Assembly (NCBI GenBank): GCA_029204225.1
Contig: CM055098.1
Location: 2,107,106-2,171,105, forward strand
Direction of reading: 5' to 3'
Length of the DNA: 64,000 nt
From: Diphasiastrum complanatum
Taxonomy: Eukaryota; Streptophyta; Lycopodiopsida; Lycopodiales; Lycopodiaceae
A model generated the notes under the pieces. It was not told the origin of the DNA, made no database searches, and worked only from the letters and a program-made list of their open reading frames with translations. How positions within the stretch are numbered: the stretch's first letter is position 1; every line of letters begins with the position of its first letter. Position numbers and translations under genes: made by a program. Of this stretch, positions 46,084 through 58,064 are shown piece by piece.

Positions 46084-48526
46084 GTGACAATTGATGTTAT
46101 ACTAGGAGTATTCACATCCTTCAATAACCAAATTAAAAGAGGACAATATCTAAATTAATCCTACTTAGATCTTTACTTCTACCACTCCTTTTTTTATGTG
46201 TTTGTTACTTCCTTTATATTTCAAGATCAATCATTCTCTACTACCTAGTATTAGATTGTGAACAACATACATACATCTCACTAGAAGTTCTATGTTTGTC
46301 ATACATATTTAGTCAATGAAATGAAACTATTCAAATACACCATGACACGAGGAGAAGAACTTCTGCATTGTTTTTTTTGTTGTTGATCATGGCCATTATA
46401 AAATATCATTTGTGGACTCAGTATTGGTAAATTAATATTCAACACTTCCAAACAAAAATGCAATGTCTATAATGTCTTTATTATCTCTAATCAACTACTC
46501 AAGATTTAATTCTTTTATAAAATCAAGAAAGTATGTGGAACATGTGCATGAATAAAAATTCTTGCTAATTGTTGTAGAGTGCAAGATATAAATTGTATTC
46601 ACTAATTGTATGAATGGTTGAAAAGTCAACGGTGGGAACTACTTTGTAACACCATAGGAGTGGAAATTGTTTGATTTCTATGTAAGAATGAGAAGATATT
46701 AAATTACATCTTAAATTAGTTGTTGAAGGCCTACCCAATTGGGTAAGCTATATTATGTCCAAGAAAATATTTCACTATCAAATTCAGTAAGTGCATATGG
46801 TTGCAACAACCTTCTAGCTAACAACATATGGCTACCATGTGGTTGGAAATAGAGTTCAAAACCATTCAAACATGGTATTGAACTTATACTATAAATCATG
46901 CAAAAGGTATTGCTTATACAAATTGCTAGATTTATTGCAAGGCACATGCCCTATGGTTGATGAATGACATTCATAACACATTATAGAAGCTATCTAATTA
47001 TAGTATTTTGATTTCATTGACCTACGAGTCATAAATAACTAGTTGAATTAACCTATGCATAAATATGTAATACTTATGGCATTAAAGACATCTCTTTTTT
47101 GAAAATTGAATTATGCCACATAATCATTTACCAACTTTTTACAATCACACTTCTTTCTTTGCAATATATTTCTTTGCATGTTCATCACTATGTATAATAC
47201 TTTCAATATACATCAACATCGTAGATTCGGCCAATTTTGAGCCCATGGACTCCTAGATGACTCTTTTTTATCCATGGAACGAGATTCAATCATGAGTCTC
47301 CATCGATGCATCTAACACATCTATTGCTACAATAGGAAAGAGTCACAACTACTTTCAATGTGCAAATTGCTAGAAGAATTTTAAGTGCATTTTCTTTTCT
47401 ATTGTAATTGCATATGCTAATGTGCATGATTTATCATATGTGTGTGCATATGGGCATGTCACCATGCCCATCCATGAAAAAGATAGTTAAAAAAAAAAAA
47501 CATGAAAAGATTGAGCACACAGAGATTTGTCCCCCTAAGTTCACAAGAGACACCTATGTATGAGTGTATGCAATTGTGCACACGGATAAGAATTGGGTAT
47601 ACATAGTTAGCTCTTAAGAGTAAAGAATGGCTATTGGAAAAAATGTCTTGTTAAAAAATCAGCCCATTTCTAGCTTTTCAAATAGTAAATTGAGTTTTCC
47701 AATTCAAACATAGATATTAGCTAACTAGAAAAGTATCACCAATAGTTGAAATGACAATAAGTAAGCACATGTTGTATAAATTCTTCTACTTGGTTGCAGC
47801 AAAAAGACAAGGTTTTCCCACATGCCAAGATCTTCTTCAACTTGGCTCACATAGGGAGAACTTTTTTGGGGAGTTTTTTTTATTGAAAACACTTTAACTT
47901 TCCAAAGTTATGTGCTTAATTTTCTTGAATTTTGTCTCCACAATATACTTAGGTTGTTCCCAATTTCCTATTGAGTATATTATTGAAGTCTAAAAGTTTA
48001 CAATGTTAGCACTTTTGACAAGTATTTTTTCTTGTAGCATCAAGATTTGCTAGATGATGTAGTGATATTGTTGCAAGATGTGCCAAGATTCTTGAGGTAT
48101 TATAAGAGTGTAGCTTATGCCATAGTTTGAAAGAAAAAGAAAATTTCTTTGATCAAATCCCTTGATTGCAAGTGTTTCGACTTTTTTGTAGTATTAGACC
48201 TATGAGATTCCTTAGTTTCTTTATTTACAATTTGGCATTTAAAAATTGATTGGCAAATTATATTTTTGTCCAAAGCTTCTGATTTCCCCACCCTCCCTCT
48301 CTGTTGAAAAAAATTATTTGTAATCCATCACCTCCTATGTGAACTCATCTTGATAGTTTGTTCTATTGAAAATCAAATAACTTACACGCATGAAGAATTA
48401 AAGTGAAAAAACTAACCAAAGTGTGAAAACCATCATTGCTTAAATTTAAGAAAAAGAAAGAACATTCTGAGAAATCCCATCACATCATTCATCCACACAT
48501 TCACAACATAGAGGGATCAAGATGGT
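46084..48526. other. 2.4 kb without a recognised gene
   Basis: AT-rich on both strands with only short open frames and no retroelement motif or tandem array. It may be old intergenic DNA into which the gypsy elements on either side inserted. Confidence 0.55.
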
Positions 48527-49260
48527 TGTTGGAGGGCTTGCGGATCCCAAGGCAACCCTAACCCTAGTTAATAAGTGAGAGGGATTTGGCACCCTGTGTG
48601 TGTAAGTCCAGCCCGATAATCACATAGTTATATGATTAGTTACAAGTCAATAGAAGGACTTTGGGCCTTTTTGCGGGACTTTTAATATCGCAGGGCCTAA
48701 ATGTCAAGTAGTGAATAAAGTTTGGTTTCCCTCCAATTTGGATGGTTCCCACTCTTTTTTAAATTTGAATAATTAGGGAGGCAAAAATGGACCAATAGGA
48801 TTCAAAGGCTACTAGGGTCCTCCTCTCTACTATAATAAGGGACCAACTCGAGTTCCTACACAAGGTCATTTTTTCTTCAATAAAAGCTGATGGTTTTGGT
48901 TCTCTTGTGAAATGGATTGATGAATGTCCTTGCTCTCTATCACTTTTCCTCCACCTCTCATGCTTATTTGGATTTTGCTAATTGCTGGATTTGATTGTTA
49001 TTGGAATTGCATGTTATTATACTTTTTATGGGGGAGAAAGAGAGAGAGAGAGAAAGAGTAAGCTATCTTCATTGTGGATATAGTGTTAGTGGATGTAGTG
49101 TTAATGCTTAGGGTTAATGGATGTTAGAGTTAGATTTGAATTTTCCATTCATGCTGAAATCTGAACTATACTATTGCTCTCATGGGAACGAATCTATGCA
49201 TGACAACTAACTTCATCTCTTTGATGCTAGATTGATTAGTTCTTGGATTGAGGTTAGGCA
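48527..49260 (+). repeat. Ty3/gypsy 5' LTR
   Basis: Begins TGTTGGAGGGC and ends near GGTTAGGCA, 22 bp before a primer site. It contains CTATAATAAGG (48833-48843) as a TATA-like box and AATAAA (about 48889). A short GA-rich run lies at 49031-49059. The start resembles the LTR at 58065 (TGTTGGGGGTATTCCC), suggesting related elements. Confidence 0.7.
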
Positions 49261-49282
49261 AGGAAAAAACGCACTACAATTT

Positions 49283-49300
49283 TGGCACCGTTGCTGGGGA
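49283..49300 (+). other. Primer binding site, Athila/Tat-like
   Basis: TGGCACCGTTGCTGGGGA matches the plant gypsy primer site TGGCGCCGTTGCCGGGGA at 16 of 18 positions, a type normally paired with Asp-tRNA. Confidence 0.85.
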
Positions 49301-50505
49301 GCTATGCCAATTTTTCAGTTTGCAGCATGTTTGTTGGATGGTTAGCTTGCATTAGACATTTTGTCGTTGCATGAATAGTGTTAGATCTGTATTTAGGATT
49401 AGTTTTGGAGTGATTTTGCTTGATTTGAGTGGATTTTCTTCTTTGAAATATAATCTGATTGTAGAACAGAGAAAGCTATTCCGATCACCAATTTTAAGAT
49501 CTATTTGGATTTGAGATATTAAAAAAAACAACAAAAATTGGTCAAATCTGCTAGATTTTGGTCAGAAGGAGGTAAAAATTGTCATCAGAGCTGATAAATT
49601 TTTGCCCTCTTTTAGAAACCTTCGTCGAGCTGCAAACACCTTCGGTTTTGATCACAAAAACTTCAGTTTGAAGGGCAAACAATCCTTCCCAATAGATTTC
49701 CAGAAACATCAAAAAACCATCAAAAAATATCAAAATCACCATAACCCTAAAAATACAAAAAAAAAAACCTTCGTCTGATTCACTATGCATAGGTGTGATT
49801 CAGATCTATCAACTGCCAGGTCGGCAAAGAATAATATCAGAAATAGAAGGTTATCTCATAGGATCAATTGTCATATTGCCATATTTTTGTCAAAAAAGTC
49901 TCTTTTTTGCAAAAATACCAGTATTACTCTTGATTCTTCGCCAAAACCTTTGTCAAGTTTCCAAAACATTCTATTTATAGTAAAATACTATTTTTGAGTT
50001 TGACGAACATTCTTTCTATCTAGTTCATAGAAAATCTTGACTTTTACCCTCGCCAAACTACATAAACTATGTTTTTTTGTGCTAGAAACCTTCGCCGAGT
50101 TTACCCTAGTTTTATCTGTGTCAAGTTTTGAATCTGAGAGTTCAGCGAAGGTTATTTCCTTATAGATTGTCTGAAAAATCTGATCAGAGAGTTTTTTTTT
50201 AAATAGCACTGCTGAACCTTCACCGAGCCAATTTTCGCCTAGAGAACCTTCGCCAGTAGTATTTTTAGGTTCTGATTTTCTAGATCAAGTCTCTGTCAAA
50301 ATTTGGATCAAATCTGATACAGTCTAATTTGGATTCTGAAAAATTTTTCATTTTTGGAAGTATCGATGAATCTCAAAATCTTTTTCATGATATAGAAATC
50401 AGATTCTTGAATAGTGGAATAGATCTAGCAAATCTGATCTGAGATAGTTTTTGATTGAAAAATCTAGATCCAATCTCATTGTCTGATTGATTTGAATTTG
50501 TGAAG
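49301..50505 (+). other. Gypsy leader with repeated CCTTCGNCGAG motif
   Basis: A long untranslated leader between primer site and gag. It repeats variants of RAACCTTCGCCGAG at about 49617, 49768, 49940, 50086, 50213 and 50244, with an inverted form at 50141. No ORF is supported. The leader may hold packaging or dimerisation signals. Confidence 0.6.
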
Positions 50506-52070
50506 ATGGCTGCCCTTGGAGGTGTTCCTCAAAAAGTCAATCCAATCATTGTTAGAAGAGCACCCCATTTGGATCTACCAAAATATAACTAATTAATAGA
50601 TTCAGTTAGATTTCTTCAGATCTATGCTGAATCTTGTGAAGTCTATGGTGAAATTTCCCCCCAAGATAAACTTAAACTTTTTATATGGCCTTAACAGACA
50701 TAGTGCAAGATTGGTACTATAATCAAGATGAAACTGAACGTGCAGATTGAGAGATTGTTAAAAGAGCCCTTATCACATGGTTCAAACATCAAAAGTTTAT
50801 GGAAGACCCTTTCCTACTTTTAAGTAAAATTAAGCAGGAAATGGTTCGAGATTACATTGAAAGGGTGAAATGCCTCAGATTTGAGTGCGAACTTGAGCTG
50901 ATTAACGAAAATGCCATGATTATCTGATTTTTGTCAGGTTTACTTAAATGGATCAGACATGAGCTGAAACATCATAATGAGTATGCACTCTTGCAAAATG
51001 TTATGGATGATGCAATTTGGGAGGAGGATGAAGATTCAGACGATGAGCCGAATATCAGTATGTTGCCTTATATAGTAGGACAGACCACCACGACATCCAC
51101 CACTATTGTGTCAACGAATGTGAATGCTACTGCAGAAATGATGCTCAATGAGTTTGAGAAACTCGGAAAAAACCAGCAGAAACAGATGGAAAAGATGCAA
51201 TCGCAATTTGATGAGAAGATCAAAGCATTGGAAGATTTTCATGGAAAAATGAACAAGGAACATGAGAAGTTTGTGAAGACTTTTCCTACCAAGGAAAATG
51301 TCTGGTGTTCTATTTGTACAGGAAATCACACAGTGAATGAGTGTCCTCAATTGAAAAAACGAATGGAAATCAGTGTATGCCATTTATGTAATTCACTTGA
51401 TTATGAGACTGTTTTTTGCAACTTCAATCATTGGATAATTCAACAACGATATGCCCAAATGGGATATCAAGAATCACAGTATGGAGAAAATCTAACAACT
51501 AGACCTCGACAAGCTGCTCTTGGATACCCAGAACGTTTAGCCTTACCTGCCCCACCAAAGCACTCCGCTCCTCCTGCCAGTTTGATGGAACCAGAACCGT
51601 ATAGAAGTATCGACCAATGGAACTATGATAATGATCAAGAAGGTAGATTTTCATAACAGTATGCTATTTATGCTGCTGCGCAACAACAAGCATCTAGAAA
51701 TTGGACCAGAGTACCACTTGGATACTTTGCATGTGGAGAAAATCACAGAGTTGCAGAATGTCCAAATAAAGAAAAATTTGTATCATTCTGTCGTGACTGT
51801 GGTTATGGGCATTGCTATAAAGACTGTCCAGCAAGACCGAAGCCACCACCAGCTACAGCTCGTGTAAATTTGATAACAATCAAGCAAAGACCAGTACCTC
51901 AGAATAAATCAAGTGTACCCTTGATGGTGGTCACCATAGCACAGAAGCATAAAGAACTAGTAGTGGATCCAGTCTTTGCTGATTCTATACTATTAACTGA
52001 TATACCAACAGCATCTGGAGTCTATCCAAATCTTCATGCAAAAAAAAGAAGATATCAGGATATGAGGTAG
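50506..52070 (+). pseudogene. Ty3/gypsy gag with multiple CCHC knuckles
   Basis: ATG at 50506 starts MAALGGVPQKVNPIIVRRAP. The capsid part is split by stops and shifts up to 50.93 kb (MEDPFLLLSKIKQEMVRDYI is legible). Then a long open frame 50931-51653 gives acidic and coiled-coil sequence and the knuckle CSICTGNHTVNEC, followed by an imperfect CHLCNSLDYETVFC. A frameshift at 51.65 kb leads to ACGENHRVAEC, which lacks its first Cys, and CRDCGYGHCYKDC. Four knuckle-like units is more than the usual one or two. Nucleocapsid RNA binding is the expected role of the intact protein. Confidence 0.85.
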
Positions 52071-52184
52071 TGGATTAAACATCTACAAGAAGAAGAGGAG
52101 CTTGAAGTTGCTAAAGCAACAGCCGAAGTTCGTTCTTCACCATTGCAGCCTCCAAGAAATTCACATACATATATGAATGATTAG

Positions 52185-52861
52185 TTGCATCATCATGAAG
52201 AACCCTTCAAGATGACTGAACCAGAAGTGCTGCAAACAAAATTGCTCATGGATATTTTGTCTAGTAAGATCAATATTTCATTAGGAGAGTTCTTGAAGTT
52301 GGTGCCAAAAGCAAAAGATGTCTTAGCACAAAAATTAGCTCAAACAAAACCAGAACTCCGTCAAGAGCCACTTTTTTGTGTTGGATTTGAAGAATCTAAT
52401 GAAGTACTCCATGTCAAAGCCGCCTGGAAAAGTGAACAAAAAAATATCACCCTACCGATACAACATAGACAATTTCCTACGGAAGCAGCTATGATAGATG
52501 GTGTTTCAGGAGTTAATCTGATTTCTACAAAGCTATGTGCAAAATGGGGGCTTATAAAGATCAAGCATGCGCCATTAAGCTAGCTGATCAAACGATAGTT
52601 TGTTCGCGAGGAATGGTTGAAGATATACCTGTCAGAATTGTGGGAGTACAGTTCATCATTACTTTCGTAGTAATGGACTTACTAGAAGCACCAAATGTCT
52701 ACCGAGTCCTATTGGGACGTCCGTGGTTACGAGTTGCGCAAGTAATTCATAAATGGGGTACCGGGAAAATCACTTTTGAAAATCGTGAACGTGCAGTCAA
52801 AGTTGACCCTGCAACTTGGACTATCAAACCAGTGGTTCAAAAAGAAGATGATGATTTCTAA
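52185..52861 (+). pseudogene. Ty3/gypsy aspartic protease
   Basis: Two overlapping frames (52185-52583, 52535-52861) joined by a frameshift. The flap strand and active site read TEAAMIDGVSGVNLISTKLC, the IDGxSGVN variant common in plant Athila/Tat proteases. Downstream blocks are GMVEDIPVRIVGVQFIITFV, YRVLLGRPWLRVAQVIHKWG and KITFENRERAVKV. It follows gag on the same strand. A relic of the same region occurs at 11.13-11.35 kb. Confidence 0.88.
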
Positions 52862-53071
52862 ACAATGGATCATATTTGTGACCGACCAGAGAAAAATTTG
52901 GGAGTTCATTACGATTCTCAAACGGATACTATCAACTGGAATGAAGCTTTTGCAATGATTGATTGTACAGCAGGATATATGTTGAAATATTGGAAAAATC
53001 TATCTAATGTTGTAAGTAGGGGTCCTAAAAATGCCAAAGATGAATTGAGCTCTTTTGGCTTAGTAAAGACT
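52862..53071 (+). pseudogene. Gypsy pol linker, degraded
   Basis: A frame 52865-53071 (DRPEKNLGVHYDSQTDTINW) continues the protease-RT linker of the element until the dispersed repeat interrupts it. Confidence 0.5.
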
Positions 53072-53588
53072 CATCTTAGAATAAAATATTCAAGGTAGGT
53101 AGAAGTAGAAACTTGAGCTACCATAGGAATTTCCATTTGTACTTTGCATGCCACATTTAACGCATGAAAATACTAGGTGGCACAATTAGACATATTGAGG
53201 TGGCTTGAATAAGTCTAGATAGCTTGAGAGGTGGATTCATAACTCCAATTCAACTCAAAGTAGGAGGAGAGTCCATGGATCTATATATATGTGATGTACT
53301 CTCATTGAGAATATGATGATTTTTGTGTGGAATGCAAATATGGAGACTAAGCTCTTTGTGCCCTCTCTCTCTCCTCGAGTTTGTACTTTCATATTCTCTC
53401 TCTAGCCGAGTTGAGGCATTTATTGTACTTAGTTTCATGTTTTGTTGATAGATCTTGCTTGTAACACAATAATATTTCTTGTATAATCAGCTTTCCTATT
53501 GTCAATCAATGCTAGTTTGATCTTTATGGTATTATTGGGCTTAGGAGATCAAAAGTACATGTGTAGGGCATCCCACACGTGTGAATTC
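53072..53588 (+). repeat. Dispersed LTR-like repeat (family C), copy 2
   Basis: Same-strand partner of 23418-23941. It begins TCTTAGAATAAAATATTC and ends CACACGTGTGAATTCAACA. Inserted in, or recombined into, the gypsy protease-RT linker. No matching 5-bp duplication was found at its edges. Confidence 0.85.
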
Positions 53589-54480
53589 AACAATATATGT
53601 GTCAACTAGATAATTAGTCAGATTTGAGCGAGATTTCATTATTGGATCGAACCTTGGCTACATCGATTACTTTTCCATTGAATGTGCTGAATGTAGCCTG
53701 GATATCAACGGAACCTATACCAGATCCAATTGAAGAGGACCTCATACCTGTGAGTCATGCCTTGACTTATGATGACAATGCAGAACTTACGGATGAGTAG
53801 TCATATGAATCCAACCAGATTTGGAGTGTGTAATGTTCCTAATGAACCAACAATAAAACCGCCCAAAGCAGTTATATTGAAGGAAGACAAGATCACAGGG
53901 TCCATGACGAAGAAATAAGCCAAGCAACATTATAATACGGTCCTGAAATGGAAAAATCCTTCTCAAAAGATTGATTCAGGAAATGTGCCACCCTTACTGG
54001 ATAAAGGCAAAGGAAAAGTCGAGGATGATTCTACAAGTCAGAGTTCTAGCAAGACATCATTGTCTTGGAAGTCATCACCTCCATGATCAATTCCTGCTAA
54101 GAAGGCTAAGTGAAGATCCAAGACAAGTCCTTTTGACAAAGAACAAGCAGATGTTGTCCAGCATGATATGCTTGAACATTTTAAACGCTATACATTGTAT
54201 GATGTGGTTATCATGCTACCTAAAGCACATTATCAACCCGAAGGACACGTGCCAGACTCGAAAGATGACACAGCCAATGAATCTTGCTGAGCCAGGAGAA
54301 CCAGAAAAGCTTGTCCAGGTTGGATGACAACTTAATCCTGAACCGTATCAAGCACTCCTGAAGTTACTTCTTAAGTATCAAGACTGCTTTGCATGGACTT
54401 ATCAAGATCTGAAGGGTATTCCGACGTCAGTTATTGAACATACCATACCTTTAGTACCTGATGCAGTTCCAAAGGTTGTG
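53589..54480 (+). pseudogene. Gypsy protease-RT linker and RT start, truncated
   Basis: After the repeat the linker continues in broken frames and reaches TQPMNLAEPGEPEKLVQVG, QDCFAWTYQDLKGIPTSVIE and TIPLVPDAVPKV, matching 45.3-45.54 kb. Similarity stops at about 54480, just where RT would begin. This closes the gypsy element that starts at 48527; its pol and 3' LTR are absent. Confidence 0.85.
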
Positions 54481-55281
54481 ATTGGTGTTTTGGTACCTAG
54501 TCGCCATATAGAAAAAAAAAAGCCATTCAATCAAATGTGGGATATTTTGGAAAATTTTGAGATTTAATCTAGATCCCAATGTGGTATCTCATTATTTACA
54601 AATCAGAGGCCCTCAAATTTATTTCTCGCTTTCTTAATTAATCCTTTACTTTTTAATAATTTCTTGAATATAAGACATCAAATTGTTTATATGACTCTTT
54701 CCAGCATGAAGTTGTGTCATATAAATTAGTACTTATGTGAATAGACTTGGAGTTCAGATAAATTCTAAGGTAAAAGTGTTTCAATTTTTTAAACCTAGAA
54801 TATCTATGCTGCATAAATAGATTTTGATGGAATAGAAGCTTTTATCATTCAGATTGAAAATATTTGAAGGAGAAGTCCTGTTTGTAATAAAATGAATCCT
54901 TTTATTATTGACTTTTCTTGGATTTGGACATTTTTCATATATCATCTTTATAGTTAACTTTTATTAAAATTGATAATTTCTTTAAACGAAGGGGTGAAGT
55001 GGTGGGATAAATTCCTATTTGGGAATCTGTGGGTTGCATTTTTTATTGCATCATGTCATTCTTAATAATACGCAGTACCTGTACCGATGCAGTAGGTCTT
55101 CTTTTAGTTCTTTCTTCTATAGCATCCTTTGTAATATAGGATCGTATGGAATCAAATCTGCAACTGTAGCCACCGAGTAAGGATTTTGGATGAAATATTC
55201 TAATAATGATTTAACAAAATCCTTGTTCAAAGGTCTGTACACAAGCTTTGCATGTGCACAATCATAAAGCGTAATGTCGAT
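54481..55281. other. 0.8 kb without a recognised gene
   Basis: AT-rich and non-coding on inspection. The last 200 bases may hold the C-terminal end of the decayed minus-strand ORF to the right (YDCAHAKLVYRPLNKDFVKS is legible after a stop). Confidence 0.45.
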
Positions 55282-57114
55282 TCAGAAGGTCTGATTCTGT
55301 CCAAACGGATACCAGTCATTGTATTTACTCCACATTGCTTTACCAGCACCCTTTGATGTTGCTATTAGCGAGGAACCAATTTTACTCTCCTGAATATCCA
55401 TTGGCAACGTGAGCATTTCACCCACATTTTGAACATGATCTCTAGAAACTTGTCTCTTTTCCTTATTTGTGATAGCCTTCTTCACTCTTGACGTACTCCC
55501 TTCTTTTGCAAAGTTGTCCATTTTTTGCTTTTTTTTTTGTTTGGGATTTTCTAACTCTGTAAGACTCTTCACTTTACTTTTATCCTTTGATTTTAAATCC
55601 TTGAGCAAATCTGAAAACTTTTTTTCTATTGAGATTGCAGTTGTTGTTTGTGTCTTTTTGCCCACATAAAAAACCATTTTTTTTGGACACTTTGACTTGT
55701 CTTTTGAACACTTTCATATCACATACCATAGATAATTCATTACTTCTTAAAAATGAATCAATCACGATTTTCAAATCTTGTGATTGGGAACACAAACACG
55801 TGCCAATTGAGCGCTTCTTACTATGTGAAAGCCATCAATGATTTCTTGTATTGAGGTCAAATTAGCAGACTACAAATCTGCATAAGATGGCAACTCCCAA
55901 CCCAATTTTTTCATTGATCCTTCTTCTCTGTGTGAAAAATGCAAAAATAAGCTTGGTAGAGGCCACAAATCTTGTATATAGATGATTACACATGTGTGGA
56001 GCCTGTTCCCACGTGTGAAAATAATGTACTTATCATGTACCATAATCATATAGGTTGTACATATGATTTAATTCAAGTTCTAGTGGCTAAAAAGGCCAAA
56101 AACTAGTTTTCTAGACATATGACACATGGCATCAATCTATTGATTGCATGAGCCACATCCTTTGGTTAGGTGTCATATCACATGTGTAGAGGACAGCTCA
56201 CATGTGTGAAATAAGCTGAAGTAGGCGAATTTTGACTTCTAGAAGATTTCCAAGTAGATCTCCATATAGAAGGAAAATGGACCAAAAGTGCTCAAAATAG
56301 AAGGTTTTGTCCAAGTGTCAGTTTTGCATGATGAATCATCATATGACAAAGCACCTTCACACATGTGGGATCATAGGGATGATCAGTACCATGAGCTCCC
56401 ACTTATTGTATATATAGAGCCACATTTGGCCATAATCAATGTGAGACACCAATCTTGGTTTTGGAAGCAATTTTGAGTGATTCTCTCCATTTGTCTACAT
56501 TTGTTTTGATTGTTTTGAGGTTCTATCAATGTGTACTTGATTTTCAGGTTGGAGTCCGTACCCTGACAGGGTTTCACACGTGTGAAACCAGCAAGTACAT
56601 GTACCTTCAATAAATGATTGTTCTTGTTTGGATTTTATGTCTAGAATTGATCTAGATTGATCTTAATCTTATGTAGATTGATAGATCAAGTAAATCTAAC
56701 ATCCAATCCCTCTTGAGGATCAGATTAGGATCCACTCTTGGTCCTTCATGTACTTTTTGCACACTCTGATCATACTAGGATTCATCTTGGAGGGATCAAA
56801 AACATTGAATTGAAGTTCAAATTTTATAAATGCGTCAATGAAGCACTTTCAACTACTACCATGAAAGTGGGCACCGCTTCCTGGGGCATGAATTCTTGCA
56901 TATCAAGAACGAATCCTGCATTTCTCCACCTTTTTTCTTGGAGATTAATATGTAAAAAAATATCATCCCTTTTTCCATTAGGCCCACTTGTGTCAATGCA
57001 CCACTTGTCTGTGTTTGAGGTTATGCAATGATCACAATGATCTTCAATATTTGGGGGCTCATAAGATAACTTTTCTTGAGTTTGGTTATTTTTGTGGTAG
57101 AGCTTTTCAATCAT
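55282..57114 (-). pseudogene. Decayed minus-strand ORF of unknown family, split by a solo LTR
   Basis: Right part 57114-56769: PNIEDHCDHCITSNTDKWCI, DTSGPNGKRDDIFLHINLQE, GFVLDMQEFMPQEAVPTFMV. Left part 55930-55282: MKKLGWELPSYADL, TSIQEIIDGFHIVRSAQLAR, a Lys-rich stretch (SKDKSKVKSLTELENPKQKK) and GKAMWSKYNDWYPFGQ. Several stops and shifts occur. The two parts lie either side of a solo copia LTR and both run on the minus strand, but whether they are one gene is not certain. No domain was recognised. Confidence 0.45.
55931..56763 (+). mobile_element. Solo copia LTR (family D), 833 bp, with CTCTG target duplication
   Basis: Flanked by CTCTG at 55926-55930 and 56764-56768. It starts TGTGAAAAATGC and ends TTTTTGCACA, the end confirmed by the primer-site-linked copy at 44197. 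Most of it matches the reverse complement of 44197-44830. Compared with that copy it has about 115 bp more, around 56517-56630, containing CACACGTGTG and AATAAA. Solo LTRs arise by recombination between the two LTRs of one element. Confidence 0.92.
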
Positions 57115-57189
57115 TTATTCCATCTGTTTAACATAAAAGACCAAATGTTTAGTAAACAATGTAAAATTTAATAAGAGCTTAGACATTAG

Positions 57190-58064
57190 ATCTTGTTGAA
57201 CTTGGTTCGTCAAGACTTCACATTTACAAGACAATAAAAGAATACAATTGGCAAACTTGGTTTGTCATCTAACAATCCCTTTGTTGAACATTATTTTCAA
57301 AAGTAATGACTATCTATAATCTTGACAAACTGACATCATCAAAGTCCAAATGATTTTTAATTTAAAAATAAATCTTGGTGAACTAATTTCATCATTAAAA
57401 CTTAGTTATTGATATTATTTGCTTTAAGTACCGATATCATTCACATTTTTGCCCAAGTGAGTTCGTAAACTCCCATACAAATAAAAAACACATTATAAAA
57501 ATATATATAGTTTATATACAATTAGTCTTGATGAACTTGGTTCGTCAATTAGACTTAGCTATGATGTTATCCTTTTCAAAATAATCTTGGTGGACTTGGT
57601 TTGTCAAATGAATGTGGTTATGATTTCATCGTTTGCATTCTATTTCTCAAGCATTGGTAATGTTGACGAACTGAGTTCGTCAACAATCACTCATCATACA
57701 AACATTGCCATTATATAAAACAATAATAAAAATAGTTCACATGGGTACCACATAAATATGTAGTGTTTTATTGTAAACAATCATTAGTTAGTGTAATTGG
57801 TTGCCAGAAATTTTTCAAACTCAATTTGTGAAAATGTTTTATGTACTTGGCAAAGCAAAAAAATAAAGACAACATAGCTATAATGTTAGATGTGAGCACT
57901 TTCATTGAAAGCAATTGATGGTTTTTTATATATTACAAAAACAGTATATTTTTATAAGGATAGCAATCTTGTTGAACTTAGTTTGTCAACCAGACATAGC
58001 GATAACTAAATTTTGATTTCCATTCTATTCCTACAACATTGGTATTGTTGACGAATTGAGTTCG
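57190..58064. repeat. Degenerate array of 22-bp palindromes (TTGACGAACTNAGTTCGTCAA)
   Basis: Copies or variants at about 57193, 57248, 57374, 57527, 57586, 57662, 57968 and 58046. The one at 57662-57684 is a perfect inverted repeat of two 11-bp arms around one base. Units such as 57586-57684 and 57968-58064 share longer context (TTCTATTYCT, CATTGGTAWTGTTGACGAA), with spacing near 385 bp, so this looks like a decayed tandem repeat. The last copy is cut by the gypsy LTR starting at 58065. Confidence 0.8.

Noticed and set aside
46753..46947. Small minus-strand ORF in the 2.4-kb empty region
   Set aside because: Length and composition expected by chance; no motif or repeat partner.
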